A DNA stretch of 64,000 nt. Source: Pseudomonas fluorescens. GTDB taxonomy: Bacteria > Pseudomonadota > Gammaproteobacteria > Pseudomonadales > Pseudomonadaceae. The stretch is from positions 664,811 through 728,810 of the forward strand of contig NZ_MSDF01000014.1 in NCBI RefSeq assembly GCF_002022275.1, read 5' to 3'. Below the pieces are notes generated by a model. It saw only the letters and a list, made by a program, of their open reading frames with translations. It was not told the DNA's origin and did not search any database. This document shows, in pieces, positions 23,043 through 32,132 of this stretch; positions within the stretch are counted from its first letter, which is position 1; each line of letters opens with the position of its first letter. The position numbers and the translations under genes are program-made.

Positions 23043-23813
23043 TTAACTCGCGCGAATGGTCTCTATCCTTTGGGCTAACATTGGCAATATCTGGACTGCA
23101 GCCCCTACCAGCATGAGTTCCCTCTGTTCGCCCATTGAAACATCAGCCTTGTTTACATGAATGACCGATGCTCCAGACGCCAATGCAAGGTCTGGAAGGC
23201 CCGCGGCGGGCATTACAATTCCAGAGGTGCCCACTGAGATCAGAAGATCGCAGTCCTTAACCAGGCGAACTGCCTTCTTCCAAGCCTGGGGCGGCAAATC
23301 CTCTCCGTACCAGACTACCGCAGGGCGCATTTTGCCGTTACAACGTCCACACCTTGGAGGCTCGATCAGAGCGCCCTCATCCGGAATTGCTGATTGATCT
23401 AGCGACACAGCCGAAGACCGATGGCAGGCGAAGCACTCGGGCATTGCCAAAGTGCCATGCAAATGAACCACATCTAGAGATCCTGCTCGCTCATGAAGGT
23501 CATCGATATTCTGGGTGATCACAGAAATCTGGCGTTGTGTGTTAGCTATGCCAAGTACCGCAAGATGTGCTGCATTTGGTTTTGCTCGAGCGACTTGGAG
23601 ACGCCTCCACAGATACCATCCCCATACCAATGCTGCGTTCTCACGAAACGCGTTGGCTGTCTCTAAATCCCTCGGATCGTGTCCTGCCCAGACTCCAGAA
23701 AGACTTTCGCTATAGGTCGGGATACCGCTATCGGCGGAGATGCCTGCGCCGGTGAAAAAGACCACCTTCTTGGCGTTCTGTAGCACAGCTACAGCCTGCT
23801 CTATGTCAGTCAT
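23043..23813 (-). CDS. Sir2/CobB-type NAD-dependent deacylase
   Basis: Sirtuins remove acyl groups from lysines using NAD. The 256-residue protein starts MTDIEQAVAVLQNAKKVV at the ATG at 23811-23813, behind GGAGA. A longer frame upstream lacks family similarity. Sirtuin motifs are present: GAGISADSGIPTY (NAD binding), TQNIDDLHERAG, the catalytic histidine in VVHLHGTL, and a zinc ribbon of two Cys pairs (CFACH, CGRCNGK). WYGEDLP and VGTSGIV follow. This is the CobB-like class rather than the defence-associated Sir2 fusions. It is single-gene cargo between the small unknown proteins and the fimbrial regulators. Confidence 0.88.
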   Translation of the reverse strand: MTDIEQAVAVLQNAKKVVFFTGAGISADSGIPTYSESLSGVWAGHDPRDLETANAFRENAALVWGWYLWRRLQVARAKPNAAHLAVLGIANTQRQISVITQNIDDLHERAGSLDVVHLHGTLAMPECFACHRSSAVSLDQSAIPDEGALIEPPRCGRCNGKMRPAVVWYGEDLPPQAWKKAVRLVKDCDLLISVGTSGIVMPAAGLPDLALASGASVIHVNKADVSMGEQRELMLVGAAVQILPMLAQRIETIRAS

Positions 23814-23847
23814 GGTAAGAGTCTCTCCTATCTTCCCGCTTTGCGTT

Positions 23848-24318
23848 TCAAGGAGATGTATACCTTTGCTCGGTATGGGCCAACGAGCTTTGAAGGTGTT
23901 TAGATAATCCGGTGCGATCCACTTCGCCATACAAGGCCGAGGGATCGACGCTATGCAATAAACGCCTAATCGGTACACCCTCTGGCAGCTGCGCGGAGCT
24001 GAAAATAATGCGACCTTTGATCTCAGTGCTCAGTTTCGCAAGTCGACGCTCAGGTACGTCGTAGATAAAGGCTTGTCGGATTAAGGGGTGGTCCAGACAA
24101 AACGCCAACAGATTGAAGTGAACGTCTATAGCCAAGCTGGCATTGATCAGCACCAGATCGAATGCACGGTCACCATATTCCAGCAACGTTAACATTTCCT
24201 CCAAGTTCGATACAGGTGCGATGGCATAGTAACCTTGGTAGTTGAAGTCACGCTCCAACCGTAAGCGTTGAAAATGTTGTGGATCGGCGATCATGATGCG
24301 CAAGGCTTTATTGGTCAT
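23848..24318 (-). CDS. Degenerate receiver-domain protein at the end of the fimbrial operon
   Basis: The 156-residue protein starts MTNKALRIMIADPQHFQR. Its first 120 residues follow the receiver-domain pattern (an acidic residue after strand 1, FDLVLINASL at strand 3, FIYDVPERR at strand 4). Where a phospho-accepting Asp is expected in strand 3 there is Asn (LIN), so it is unlikely to be phosphorylated normally. Its ATG overlaps the stop codon of the EAL gene by 4 bp, implying coupled translation and a shared role. It may be a partner or inhibitor of the signalling proteins in this locus; that is inference. Confidence 0.65.
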   Translation of the reverse strand: MTNKALRIMIADPQHFQRLRLERDFNYQGYYAIAPVSNLEEMLTLLEYGDRAFDLVLINASLAIDVHFNLLAFCLDHPLIRQAFIYDVPERRLAKLSTEIKGRIIFSSAQLPEGVPIRRLLHSVDPSALYGEVDRTGLSKHLQSSLAHTEQRYTSP

Positions 24319-25523
24319 GAAAAGCTCCCGGCGACATGCGCCGTACGCTGTAGCCAATGCCGCAGGTCTGCACCATTCATGGGACGGGCATGCCAGTACC
24401 CCTGACCCTGAGTGCAGCCCAACTCTAGAAGTTCCCGGTGTTGCTCTTTGGTTTCAATGCCTTCAATTACCACCGACATACCCAGCGTTTTCCCTAAGGC
24501 CAGAGTGCTACTGATCACAGCCCGGCAGCGGGGCTCGTGATTTAGACCGCGGACAAACTCAGCGTCGAGCTTGATTTCGTTAAAAGGTAGCTGGCAAAGA
24601 CGCTGCAACGATGAGAAGCCTGCACCAAAATCATCGATCGACAAGCGACACCCCATCATGCGCAAGCGAACTAGGTTCTCCAGAGACATCGCCGGCACTT
24701 CGAGGAGGCCGCTTTCGGTCAATTCGAAGGTCAAGCTTGACCCTGGGGTTTGGTACCACGCCAATATCCGCTTGATCTGCGAAGTCAACTCGATGCTGGT
24801 TAATTGGCCTGCTTGCAGGTTAAACGCCATGTTCAAGGCCGCACCCTGACTCCTGACCTGCGACTGTAAGCTAAGCGCCTGACGCATTAGGCTAAACAGC
24901 AACTCATCGATCAAACCGCAGCGTTCGGCCGTCGGTAGAAAAGCAGCAGGCGGTAGCAATCCCTTGAATGGGTGGTTCCAGCGCGCTAGGACTTCTACCC
25001 CCAATACTTCGCCGGTACGCAAATCAAATTTTGGCTGGTAATAGGGCTCCAGTTGCTGGTCGATGAAAGCCTGTTGTATTTGCTCTTCACTTACTTCCTC
25101 TACGCCCGCTGGCAGCGACAAAGCAGAAGGTTGAGCGCTCAAATAGTCTTCCAGAAATTGTCGCAACGTTTCCGCCTGCAAGGGCTTTGCAATGTCTCCG
25201 AGCATGTTCAATCCCAACAATGAGCCCATTTGTCTCACCGCGCGGCGTACATCGCTTGGCATGCAACTGCTGATCAAAATGGCACCTAGTTGCCCGGTGG
25301 CACCTACGCGCTGAATGAACTCGAGACCATCCATGCCTTCCATTTGCAGGTCGCACAGCACTACATCGACGGAGCCAACCGCCTGTAAGATGGCTAATGC
25401 CTCAGCCCCATGCCCGGCCTCCAGCACCTCGCTGCAACCCAGTTGTTTCAGAAGGCTGACCGCCACGGAGCGTTGGAACAGATGGTCTTCAAGCACCAGG
25501 ACACGAAGTGGCAGGCTCGGCAT
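24315..25523 (-). CDS. Receiver-EAL response regulator, predicted c-di-GMP phosphodiesterase (RocR/PvrR-like)
   Basis: The 402-residue protein has an N-terminal receiver (acidic pair in VLVLEDHLF, phospho-acceptor D58 in VVLCDLQME) and a C-terminal EAL domain from about residue 150. The EAL residues needed for metal binding and hydrolysis are present: EVLARW, MAFNLQ (Asn), FELTESG, IDDFGAGFSSL, IKLDAEFV (Lys), VIEGIET and the final Gln in QGQGYWHARP. It should degrade c-di-GMP. RocR and PvrR in P. aeruginosa have this architecture and control cup fimbriae. It is 165 bp downstream of the second adhesin gene, on the same strand, so it may be read from the fimbrial operon. A paralogue is at 40696-41898. 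Confidence 0.9.
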   Translation of the reverse strand: MPSLPLRVLVLEDHLFQRSVAVSLLKQLGCSEVLEAGHGAEALAILQAVGSVDVVLCDLQMEGMDGLEFIQRVGATGQLGAILISSCMPSDVRRAVRQMGSLLGLNMLGDIAKPLQAETLRQFLEDYLSAQPSALSLPAGVEEVSEEQIQQAFIDQQLEPYYQPKFDLRTGEVLGVEVLARWNHPFKGLLPPAAFLPTAERCGLIDELLFSLMRQALSLQSQVRSQGAALNMAFNLQAGQLTSIELTSQIKRILAWYQTPGSSLTFELTESGLLEVPAMSLENLVRLRMMGCRLSIDDFGAGFSSLQRLCQLPFNEIKLDAEFVRGLNHEPRCRAVISSTLALGKTLGMSVVIEGIETKEQHRELLELGCTQGQGYWHARPMNGADLRHWLQRTAHVAGSFS

Positions 25524-25687
25524 TTTGGTTCACTCGGGGATATAATAAGGAATGTGCCCATTTTCAGGGAATGGCTTGTGGGATTAGCTGGGAAACAAGC
25601 CTCGCTTTCATAGGCGTTTTCCCAAAGCCTTCCGCGTCAGACAAAACAATGTGTGAAAAGCTGTCCGGCGCGTTTCAGTTAGTAAAG

Positions 25688-26731
25688 TTACTTGTAGGTA
25701 ATCGTGAAATTCGCTGTAGCATTGGCTACGCCAGGCTCCGGACCAATGGCGCTGCCGGCGGTCTGGATATAACGAGCTCCGAACTGCAAGGTAGTTACGC
25801 CATCGCGTACTGGCATGACAGGCGTATCGACTCCCAGCGCCAACGGTGTGCCGTCTTGTTTAAGAACTTGAACGGCGACGCCCTTGGCGGTTGATTCGGC
25901 GTTGAGCCCCATCACCCCGTTACCAGCGTCAACGATGGCTGAACCTCGCACACCTTCCAGGCGGATATTTGCGTTGTTACCCTGAAAATAGTTCCAGGGT
26001 TGGCCCGATGCGTAGGTTCCCGCCAGGCAATTGTTCAAGGTAATGGAAAAGTTCTGGGTGGTGGTGGTAGTGCCAGGACCATTGAACACTCGGCGCTCCC
26101 AGGTACCCATCGGTACGTCGACGATGTTACCGGTCTCTTGAGGTAGGCTGCAGCCAGCTACGGTGATGCTGCCATTCAACACGCCAGTAGCCCAGCGCTC
26201 AGGACCGCTGCCATTGTTGATGTCGAAGGTGTAGATCTGCAGGCCGCTGAAGTCGTGACTACCTGCTGAAATAGGGCCGATCTTGATCAGAAAGATACTG
26301 AAGGTAACAGCTGCGATATAGCCGCCGGTACCACAACCAGTGAAGCGGATTGGAAAAGCGCTGACGGCGCTGGTACGACACAGGTAGCTAGGGCCGCTAT
26401 CATAGTTGACTACCGCACCGACGCCTGGAATGTTGGTCGCGTACAGGTTGTCACTAATCAGACCGCCAACTGCTGTCGGGATTGTCTGGACCTTAGCACC
26501 CAACACATTGCCCTCAACGTTAAAAGGTACGGTCGTAGTGCAGAAGATACTCTTGCTGCCAATGTACTTGCGGATGCCAATGGTTGAGCCGATAGGTGCA
26601 TCCTGGGGGATATACAAGCTGCCCACGTTATAGCTCAAGTTCGTCGGAGTAACATCGCAACTAGCCCAAGCTGCCCTGCCCACAAGCAGTTGTAGAACAC
26701 CGAATATAATCAAAGCCAAATACTTGTTCAT
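25688..26731 (-). CDS. Fimbrial tip adhesin of operon 2
   Basis: The last structural gene of the second chaperone-usher operon. The 347-residue form starts MNKYLALIIFGVLQLLVGRA behind GAGG at the ATG at 26729-26731. It has a cleavable signal peptide ending near AAWA and a two-domain layout. The N-terminal half (about 200 residues) contains several cysteines and may form the receptor-binding domain. The C-terminal half is pilin-like with the donor-strand end pattern (ANFTITYK). FimH-type tip adhesins have this two-domain form. It follows the usher gene; the usher stop is at 26787. The ligand cannot be predicted. Confidence 0.82.
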   Translation of the reverse strand: MNKYLALIIFGVLQLLVGRAAWASCDVTPTNLSYNVGSLYIPQDAPIGSTIGIRKYIGSKSIFCTTTVPFNVEGNVLGAKVQTIPTAVGGLISDNLYATNIPGVGAVVNYDSGPSYLCRTSAVSAFPIRFTGCGTGGYIAAVTFSIFLIKIGPISAGSHDFSGLQIYTFDINNGSGPERWATGVLNGSITVAGCSLPQETGNIVDVPMGTWERRVFNGPGTTTTTQNFSITLNNCLAGTYASGQPWNYFQGNNANIRLEGVRGSAIVDAGNGVMGLNAESTAKGVAVQVLKQDGTPLALGVDTPVMPVRDGVTTLQFGARYIQTAGSAIGPEPGVANATANFTITYK

Positions 26732-26786
26732 TACAACCTCACGAAGATGCCAGCAACGGCCTTTTGTTGAAAGGGAACCTGTGTAC

Positions 26787-29297
26787 TCAAGGCGCAACCC
26801 GGCACAGCGCTTCCATCACGCGATAACCATCGGTGATCGGCGCCCGACTAACATCCAGCTGAATCTCGCAGCGTTGTGAGGCTTTATCGCCCCACTTCAT
26901 GCTGTAGGTCTTGCCCTCGCCTGCGGACAGCAGCACCTGCCCGCCTTGCCCAACCACGCCCACGCTGGTGCCCTTATCGTCCTCGACAGTGGTGCCGAAC
27001 GGCAGCAGCGAACCGTCCTGCATGCGGACGTTGAGAACCACTTTTTCCGAACGGCTAGCGGCGAATTTGGCTTTCACCACTGCGCCACGACGCGGCACAA
27101 CATTGGTCACCCCTTCGGAGATGTCGACGTTGGTGTCCAGCTCGCTGGTGTCGACGGTCACGCGGTTCTTGCGGTACGGCGTGACATACGGCACCAAGGC
27201 GTAGCCCTGCTTGTTGGTTAGGATGCCCGGAGCGTTCTGCACGCCAACATTCGGGGTGTTCTTGACTTCCACCAATGCCACGGTTTCACCCAAGGTCTGG
27301 CCGAACTCAATACCCTCGCTGTGGGCAAGTACTGAGCCCGAGGCGCTGATCGAAGCTTGCTTGTAACCTTGGCCAACACTCACTCCGGCGCCCAACTGAG
27401 CAAACGGTGCGCGGTAGCCGATCAATGCCGAACCATTGTTGCCGGTGTTTTCCACGCGGTTGGCGTCTACGTTGTACGTCATCTCACCGTTGCGACCGCT
27501 GATACCGGCTCGCTGATCAAGGCTGCCATCGTTGTTGCGGGTGACGCTGAAGGTACCGGTGCTGCGGGTCTGGCCCAGAGGCATAGATACGGTGAACACC
27601 ACCTGATTGCTCTGGCCATAGTTGTCGGTCAGGGTCTTGCTGGCGTAGACACCGTAGGTCACACCCTTGAACTGGGTGTTGAAGCCCAGTTGCATCTGCT
27701 TGTCTACACGGGACGAGCCCCAATAATTTTGCTGGCTCACGTTCAGGTACAGCGAGCCGTAGCTGTCCAGTGCCTGGTTGACGCTGGCCTCGACCTTGCT
27801 GCGCTTGGAGATGTTGGCGTAGTCGTTGGGCTGTTGCAGACTCACCGCTTCGGCGAAGTCACGGTATCCTTCAGTAGAGTAGCGATAGCCCGCGAACCGC
27901 ACCGATGTGCCAGTCTCAAACGCCTTGCCGTAACGCACACTGACGCTGCGGCCTTTCTCGCTGCCTTCCTTGGCTGCGCGAGCGTTGGGGACGTCGGTCT
28001 GAGCCTGGGTGACGTCCACTGACACCGCACCGAGGTTGCCCAAGCTCTTGCCGACACCCACTACACCAGCATGGTAAAAATTTGCGCCGAGGGCGCCGCC
28101 GTAAAGGGTCAGATCGAACGGTAAACCGTAGGCCAGCGACGCCTGCACGAAGGCCGGATGATCACCGCCATTGGCCGCGTTGTATTGACCGGCGGTGAAG
28201 CTATAGCGCCAAGTCTTTTCCCGCAGCATGTTGGCCAGGGTTGCGTAAGGCTGAGTGAAGCGGCGTTCACGGCCATCGGCTTCGGTGATGATTACTTCCA
28301 GGTCGCCACTGCCGGACGCCGAGTTCAAATCATCAATCTCGAAGGCGCCTGGCGCCACGTAGGTGGTGTACAGCGAATAGCCGTTTTGACGCACCTCCAC
28401 CTTGGCCTGGGTTTCTGCGATACCACGAATGATTGGCGCGTAGCCCTGCATCGAGTCGGGCAACATGCCCATATCCGAAGCCACTTGCATACCCCGGAAC
28501 GGCACGCTGTCAAACACATCGCCGGGAGTGAAGCTTTCACCGACGGTCAGCGTGCCTTTGATGGCCGTCAGGTCGCGCTGAGCATAGGTGTTGCTACGCT
28601 GCCAGTCGCTGCCGCCTTGGTCGTCCTGGCGAAACGAGGAGCTGGAACGAAAGCGCCAATCGCCGTAGTTGAAACCGCCGGTGGCGTACAGGTTATACTG
28701 ATGGCCGCTGCCTCGGGCGTCGCTGCTGGTTTGCGCAGCCGAGAATTGATAGTTGAGCATCGCTGCGTTAATCCCGCGGTCCCACTCTTGTGGGTCCACG
28801 TAGCCGGCGGCATCGCGGCGCAAAGCGATCTGCGGCACGCTTATATCTAGCACCAGGTGGCTCGCATCGAAGCTCACCGAAGCGCCGTCAATCAGGCTTT
28901 CCAGATTGACGCATTCCGGCAGGGTTTCACTCGGGGTGACGAAGCCATTAAGCTTGACCCCAAGCTCCTTAAGGAAGGCTTCAGACAGGCACGCTTTCAC
29001 GTCACCACTTTCTTCCCTGGCAAAGGTCATGTCGCGGCGGCCGAAGAAGCTCTGATTCAGGCGCACCGCCACCGGGTAAGTTCCGGGGCCGATGCTGCCA
29101 CTGTTGGCAATCGCGTCCAGGTCGAGGTTCGGGCCGGCACTGGTGCCGCCAAACGACTGCATGAAGCTTGAGTCAAACTTCGCAGGCTCCCCCGCTTGCG
29201 CCAGGCTGCCGACAAACGCGGCCAGGACAGCAACGCACAGCGGCAAAGGTGCGAAGGGCACGTTCGAATGGCTGATACTTGGGATATGGATTCGCAT
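26787..29297 (-). CDS. Outer-membrane fimbrial usher of operon 2
   Basis: Ushers are 24-strand outer-membrane barrels that receive chaperone-subunit complexes and assemble the fimbria. The 836-residue form starts MRIHIPSISHSN at 29295-29297 with a signal peptide ending near LAQAGEP. It has the N-terminal chaperone-binding domain (FDSSFMQSFG, YRVAVRLNQ-like strand). The PapC/FimD signature around YAPIIRGIAETQAKVEVRQ, a barrel with plug, and C-terminal domains (GQGGQVLLSAGEGKTYSMKW, CEIQLDVS) follow. A start 14 codons upstream is possible. Length is normal for the family. It lies between the chaperone and adhesin genes of its operon. Confidence 0.93.
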   Translation of the reverse strand: MRIHIPSISHSNVPFAPLPLCVAVLAAFVGSLAQAGEPAKFDSSFMQSFGGTSAGPNLDLDAIANSGSIGPGTYPVAVRLNQSFFGRRDMTFAREESGDVKACLSEAFLKELGVKLNGFVTPSETLPECVNLESLIDGASVSFDASHLVLDISVPQIALRRDAAGYVDPQEWDRGINAAMLNYQFSAAQTSSDARGSGHQYNLYATGGFNYGDWRFRSSSSFRQDDQGGSDWQRSNTYAQRDLTAIKGTLTVGESFTPGDVFDSVPFRGMQVASDMGMLPDSMQGYAPIIRGIAETQAKVEVRQNGYSLYTTYVAPGAFEIDDLNSASGSGDLEVIITEADGRERRFTQPYATLANMLREKTWRYSFTAGQYNAANGGDHPAFVQASLAYGLPFDLTLYGGALGANFYHAGVVGVGKSLGNLGAVSVDVTQAQTDVPNARAAKEGSEKGRSVSVRYGKAFETGTSVRFAGYRYSTEGYRDFAEAVSLQQPNDYANISKRSKVEASVNQALDSYGSLYLNVSQQNYWGSSRVDKQMQLGFNTQFKGVTYGVYASKTLTDNYGQSNQVVFTVSMPLGQTRSTGTFSVTRNNDGSLDQRAGISGRNGEMTYNVDANRVENTGNNGSALIGYRAPFAQLGAGVSVGQGYKQASISASGSVLAHSEGIEFGQTLGETVALVEVKNTPNVGVQNAPGILTNKQGYALVPYVTPYRKNRVTVDTSELDTNVDISEGVTNVVPRRGAVVKAKFAASRSEKVVLNVRMQDGSLLPFGTTVEDDKGTSVGVVGQGGQVLLSAGEGKTYSMKWGDKASQRCEIQLDVSRAPITDGYRVMEALCRVAP

Positions 29298-29374
29298 GGC
29301 GATACTCAATACGAGCCCGTCGCACCACATAGGCGGCACGCGGTTTCGTTAGCAGGTAAAAGAGAAGGAGCGTG

Positions 29375-30109
29375 TTAGCGGGCGCTGCCCAATGGGGCGC
29401 TTTGCGGGTCGGTGTAGCCGCCGTAATCGTTGATGGCGCTGAACTCGACCTCACCGCTGGTGCCGGTAAATCCCGGTAACGAATAACGCTGGCTGCTCAT
29501 CGGAGCGACCATCGTCGGCTCGTTGACCTCCACCGACCTGCCGCTGGTACTGACCTTGACCCCGATAAACGACACATGGAACGCCGACGGGTTGTTGACC
29601 ACCAGGACCGGCTTGCCCTGCGCTTGCACCAGGCTCCACTGCAACTTCTGTAGCGCGTCCAATACGGAGCCCTTGAGGCCGACAGGGCGATAAAAAAGCT
29701 TGATCCGGGTGCGCATTGCTATCTTCAGGGTGTTCTCGTCGCCGGCGCTGGCCACAGGTATTTCCTGGGCATTGAAATAAAACACTGACTCACGGTCCGC
29801 CGGCAGGTTGCCCGGCACCTTCTGGATACGCACCACCTGCTCTTTACGTGGATCGAGGCGAAACAGCGGTGGAGTCGCCACAAACGGCGTCGGAGTGCTG
29901 TTGTCATCCGCCTCGGTGTTCACCCAGGTTTGTACGGCATACGGTTGAGAGGTGGTGTTGCTCACCGTGATTGCTGCGTCACGCTTGCTGCCATCGAACA
30001 CTACCCGCGTACCGCCAAGCATGATGCCGGCCTGGCTGGCGCTGCTGAGCAAGACCGCACCAACCAGTAGTGCCGCCAGGGACAGTGTTTTGAAGGGAAA
30101 AGCTTTCAT
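29375..30109 (-). CDS. Periplasmic fimbrial chaperone of operon 2
   Basis: A PapD-like chaperone that donates a strand to pilus subunits in the periplasm. The 244-residue form starts MKAFPFKTLSLAALLVGAVL with a signal peptide cut near ASQAG. The two immunoglobulin-like domains are visible: GTRVVFDGSKRDAAITVSN with the conserved RDAAI strand and FRLDPRKEQVVRI in domain 1. IKLFYRPVGLKG (the RPxGL turn) and NPSAFHVSF are in domain 2. The ATG at 30107-30109 has GAGG at a normal distance; the ATG three codons upstream abuts its ribosome site and is less likely. It lies between the pilin gene and the usher gene. Confidence 0.93.
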   Translation of the reverse strand: MKAFPFKTLSLAALLVGAVLLSSASQAGIMLGGTRVVFDGSKRDAAITVSNTTSQPYAVQTWVNTEADDNSTPTPFVATPPLFRLDPRKEQVVRIQKVPGNLPADRESVFYFNAQEIPVASAGDENTLKIAMRTRIKLFYRPVGLKGSVLDALQKLQWSLVQAQGKPVLVVNNPSAFHVSFIGVKVSTSGRSVEVNEPTMVAPMSSQRYSLPGFTGTSGEVEFSAINDYGGYTDPQSAPLGSAR

Positions 30110-30175
30110 GTCGATCATCCTCTTGCCGTTGGGATGGCAGCCGGAGCGCGGTGCCCCAGCTGTGCATCGAAGGCC

Positions 30176-30724
30176 TTACTGGTAGTCGATGGTGAACGCT
30201 GCCTTTGCGTTGGCCGGACCCGCAGTGGAAGCACCAGTCGCGATGTAGTTCGCGGTGAACCGCAGTGGCTGGGTCAGGTCGGCGTAAGGCGAGGAATCCA
30301 AGCCCAACTGCACGTCCTTGCCTTGGGCATCCTTGATCTGTACCGCGATGTTGGTTGCTGCACCGGCGTCCGGGGCAATCCCCACCCACTGGCCGCTGGC
30401 ACCGGCGCTGCCGCTCAGGGACAGGAACTTGACCACGGCTTTTTTGCCGGTAACGCTGCAGCCAGGGGCAGAGGTGTCGATGGTCAGGCTGAAGGCGCCG
30501 CCGCCGGCGATGTCGCCGATTTTTGCCAGGGAGGTCGCTGGCACGTTGCCCAGGCTCACATCACCGGCGCCTGCCGAACCGTTCAGGTCGCTGACCACCA
30601 CGGGGCAGGTGTTGTCGGTAACGCTGCCGATGAAGTTGATCTCGCCATCGGCTGCCATCGCAGCTTGGGAACCTGCGGCGAGGACTACAGCGGCAACCAG
30701 ACTTTTCAGAGCGAACTTGTTCAT
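30176..30724 (-). CDS. Major fimbrial subunit of operon 2
   Basis: The 182-residue pilin starts MNKFALKSLVAAVVLAAGSQ with a signal peptide ending AMA and the mature sequence ADGEINFIGSVTDNTCPV. The N-terminal donor strand is followed by two cysteines for the pilin disulphide (TCPV and GCSV). It ends with the classic AAFTIDYQ beta-zipper, with Tyr next to last. It opens the second chaperone-usher operon. A palindromic site (30876-30887) lies 152 bp upstream of its start codon. Confidence 0.93.
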   Translation of the reverse strand: MNKFALKSLVAAVVLAAGSQAAMAADGEINFIGSVTDNTCPVVVSDLNGSAGAGDVSLGNVPATSLAKIGDIAGGGAFSLTIDTSAPGCSVTGKKAVVKFLSLSGSAGASGQWVGIAPDAGAATNIAVQIKDAQGKDVQLGLDSSPYADLTQPLRFTANYIATGASTAGPANAKAAFTIDYQ

Positions 30725-30875
30725 AACGGTATCCAGATAATGAGTGGTAGGAGGCGGCCCGCAGGGGCCTAGATCTCAATGTTGGCAGCGCTGCCGGTGG
30801 CAGGTTTTTCGCTTCAACGGGTTCATTATCGGAGTTGGAGGGGGAGCAATCTGTAGGAGGTAGGTACACTGCTTG

Positions 30876-30887
30876 TAGGAAATTTCC
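30876..30887. promoter_or_regulatory. Palindromic operator upstream of pilin gene 2
   Basis: TAGGAAATTTCC, in the wider shared string CTTGTAGGAAATTTCC (30872-30887). The same string is upstream of pilin gene 1, at almost the same distance from the start codon (152 against 154 bp). A further CTGTAG half-site lies exactly 21 bp away at 30851-30856. It resembles the RcsAB box TAAGAATATTCCTA bound by LuxR-type RcsB. Inferred target of the element's LuxR-type regulator. Confidence 0.72.
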
Positions 30888-30956
30888 GGCGCACTTATCC
30901 GACCTTTGGCGACGTTTCCGTGGTTGGAGAAGATGCTGCGCGGTAGGCTTCAGAAC

Positions 30957-32120
30957 TTAGTAATAATCGATAGTGAACGTTGCGGTAGCATTCGCAGGGC
31001 CAGCAGTAACATGGTCTTCAGTCTGGATGTAGCGAGCCTTGAGAGGGATGCTATAACTGGCGCCTTCTTGAGCTCGCGGTGTAATGCCGCTGGCGTGCAA
31101 AATCGCAAGCGAGAGAGGGCCGCCGTTGCTGTCGGCGACTTGCAGACCGACGCCTGTGGCAGCTGGTGCATTGCCTTGAGCGCTGGGGTTAAGTGCTAAT
31201 ATGCCCTGGGACGGGTTGATAGCTGCCAAAGTTGGATCAAGGCGTACTTGAAGCGTGTTGTTTTTGCGAGAGTTCAAATTATCTACGGTACCTTGACTTC
31301 CACTACCCGTCCAAATGGGGCCGTCAGCTTGGTAGTAACCGTTGAATGCCGGGCAATTATTCAAGGCAATATTAAAATCTATCCACGGGGTGAAAGTGTT
31401 CTTGCCGGAAAACTCATTGACTATGTGAGTACCCATGGGCACGGATACATCAGGTGTGGAACAGGTGCGCGACACAATGTTAATACTGCCGACAAAGTTC
31501 ACCCGTATCGCTTGCAGAGTAGTATCAGAAATCAAATCTCGAGCTATCGAAGGAAAATTAGCACCGTTAACGGTACCCGCCGAAACCGGCCCGGTTTTGA
31601 TTAATGAAACAGTCATCGAGTTACTGAAAGGGTACAACCTGATAGTGCACGTCACCGTCCAGCCAGTGCAGTTGCCCCAATTCCAGTCGTAGGGCAACAC
31701 GCTTGCTCCTCTCCAGATCGCCACGCCGATACCCGGTACGCCACTTTGATAGACCTTCCCTGCATAGGGTCCCGAGTTCCAGTTCGCCGATGGTAGCGGC
31801 AAGCGACTAAAGTAGTTTCGTTCAGTCACATCGGTAGTGATGCCATTGCACGTCACTAAGAGCTCGCTTGAAGGGGAGTACGTCTGTCGATACACCTCTG
31901 CGCCCACCGGTACATCTCGGCCAACGGTCAAGTTGCCACCTGAAAGCGGCATGGTTGCGATTAGCCCGAGGTTACCGGTTGGATTACTGCTGTCGAATTT
32001 GCAACTGCCAGCACTCACCACGCCACTATTGAGCAGCAGTAATCCACATACTATCCAACTGCTACGATTGCCCATCGCGTTGATGAGGCCCTGCTGCAAA
32101 AAAGCCAATATCTGTTTCAT
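30957..32120 (-). CDS. Fimbrial tip adhesin of operon 1
   Basis: The 387-residue protein starts MKQILAFLQQGLINAMGNRS, with an N-terminal hydrophobic export signal ending near VVSAG. A second ATG at residue 16 (MGNRSSWIVCGLLLL) would give a more compact signal peptide. The mature part begins GSCKFDSSNPTG. As in the paralogue at 25688-26731, a cysteine-containing N-terminal half is followed by a pilin-like half ending ATATFTIDYY. The two proteins share layout but little exact sequence, so their targets may differ. It closes operon 1, 12 bp after the usher stop codon. Confidence 0.82.
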   Translation of the reverse strand: MKQILAFLQQGLINAMGNRSSWIVCGLLLLNSGVVSAGSCKFDSSNPTGNLGLIATMPLSGGNLTVGRDVPVGAEVYRQTYSPSSELLVTCNGITTDVTERNYFSRLPLPSANWNSGPYAGKVYQSGVPGIGVAIWRGASVLPYDWNWGNCTGWTVTCTIRLYPFSNSMTVSLIKTGPVSAGTVNGANFPSIARDLISDTTLQAIRVNFVGSINIVSRTCSTPDVSVPMGTHIVNEFSGKNTFTPWIDFNIALNNCPAFNGYYQADGPIWTGSGSQGTVDNLNSRKNNTLQVRLDPTLAAINPSQGILALNPSAQGNAPAATGVGLQVADSNGGPLSLAILHASGITPRAQEGASYSIPLKARYIQTEDHVTAGPANATATFTIDYY

Positions 32121-32132
32121 GAGTGCACCAGT

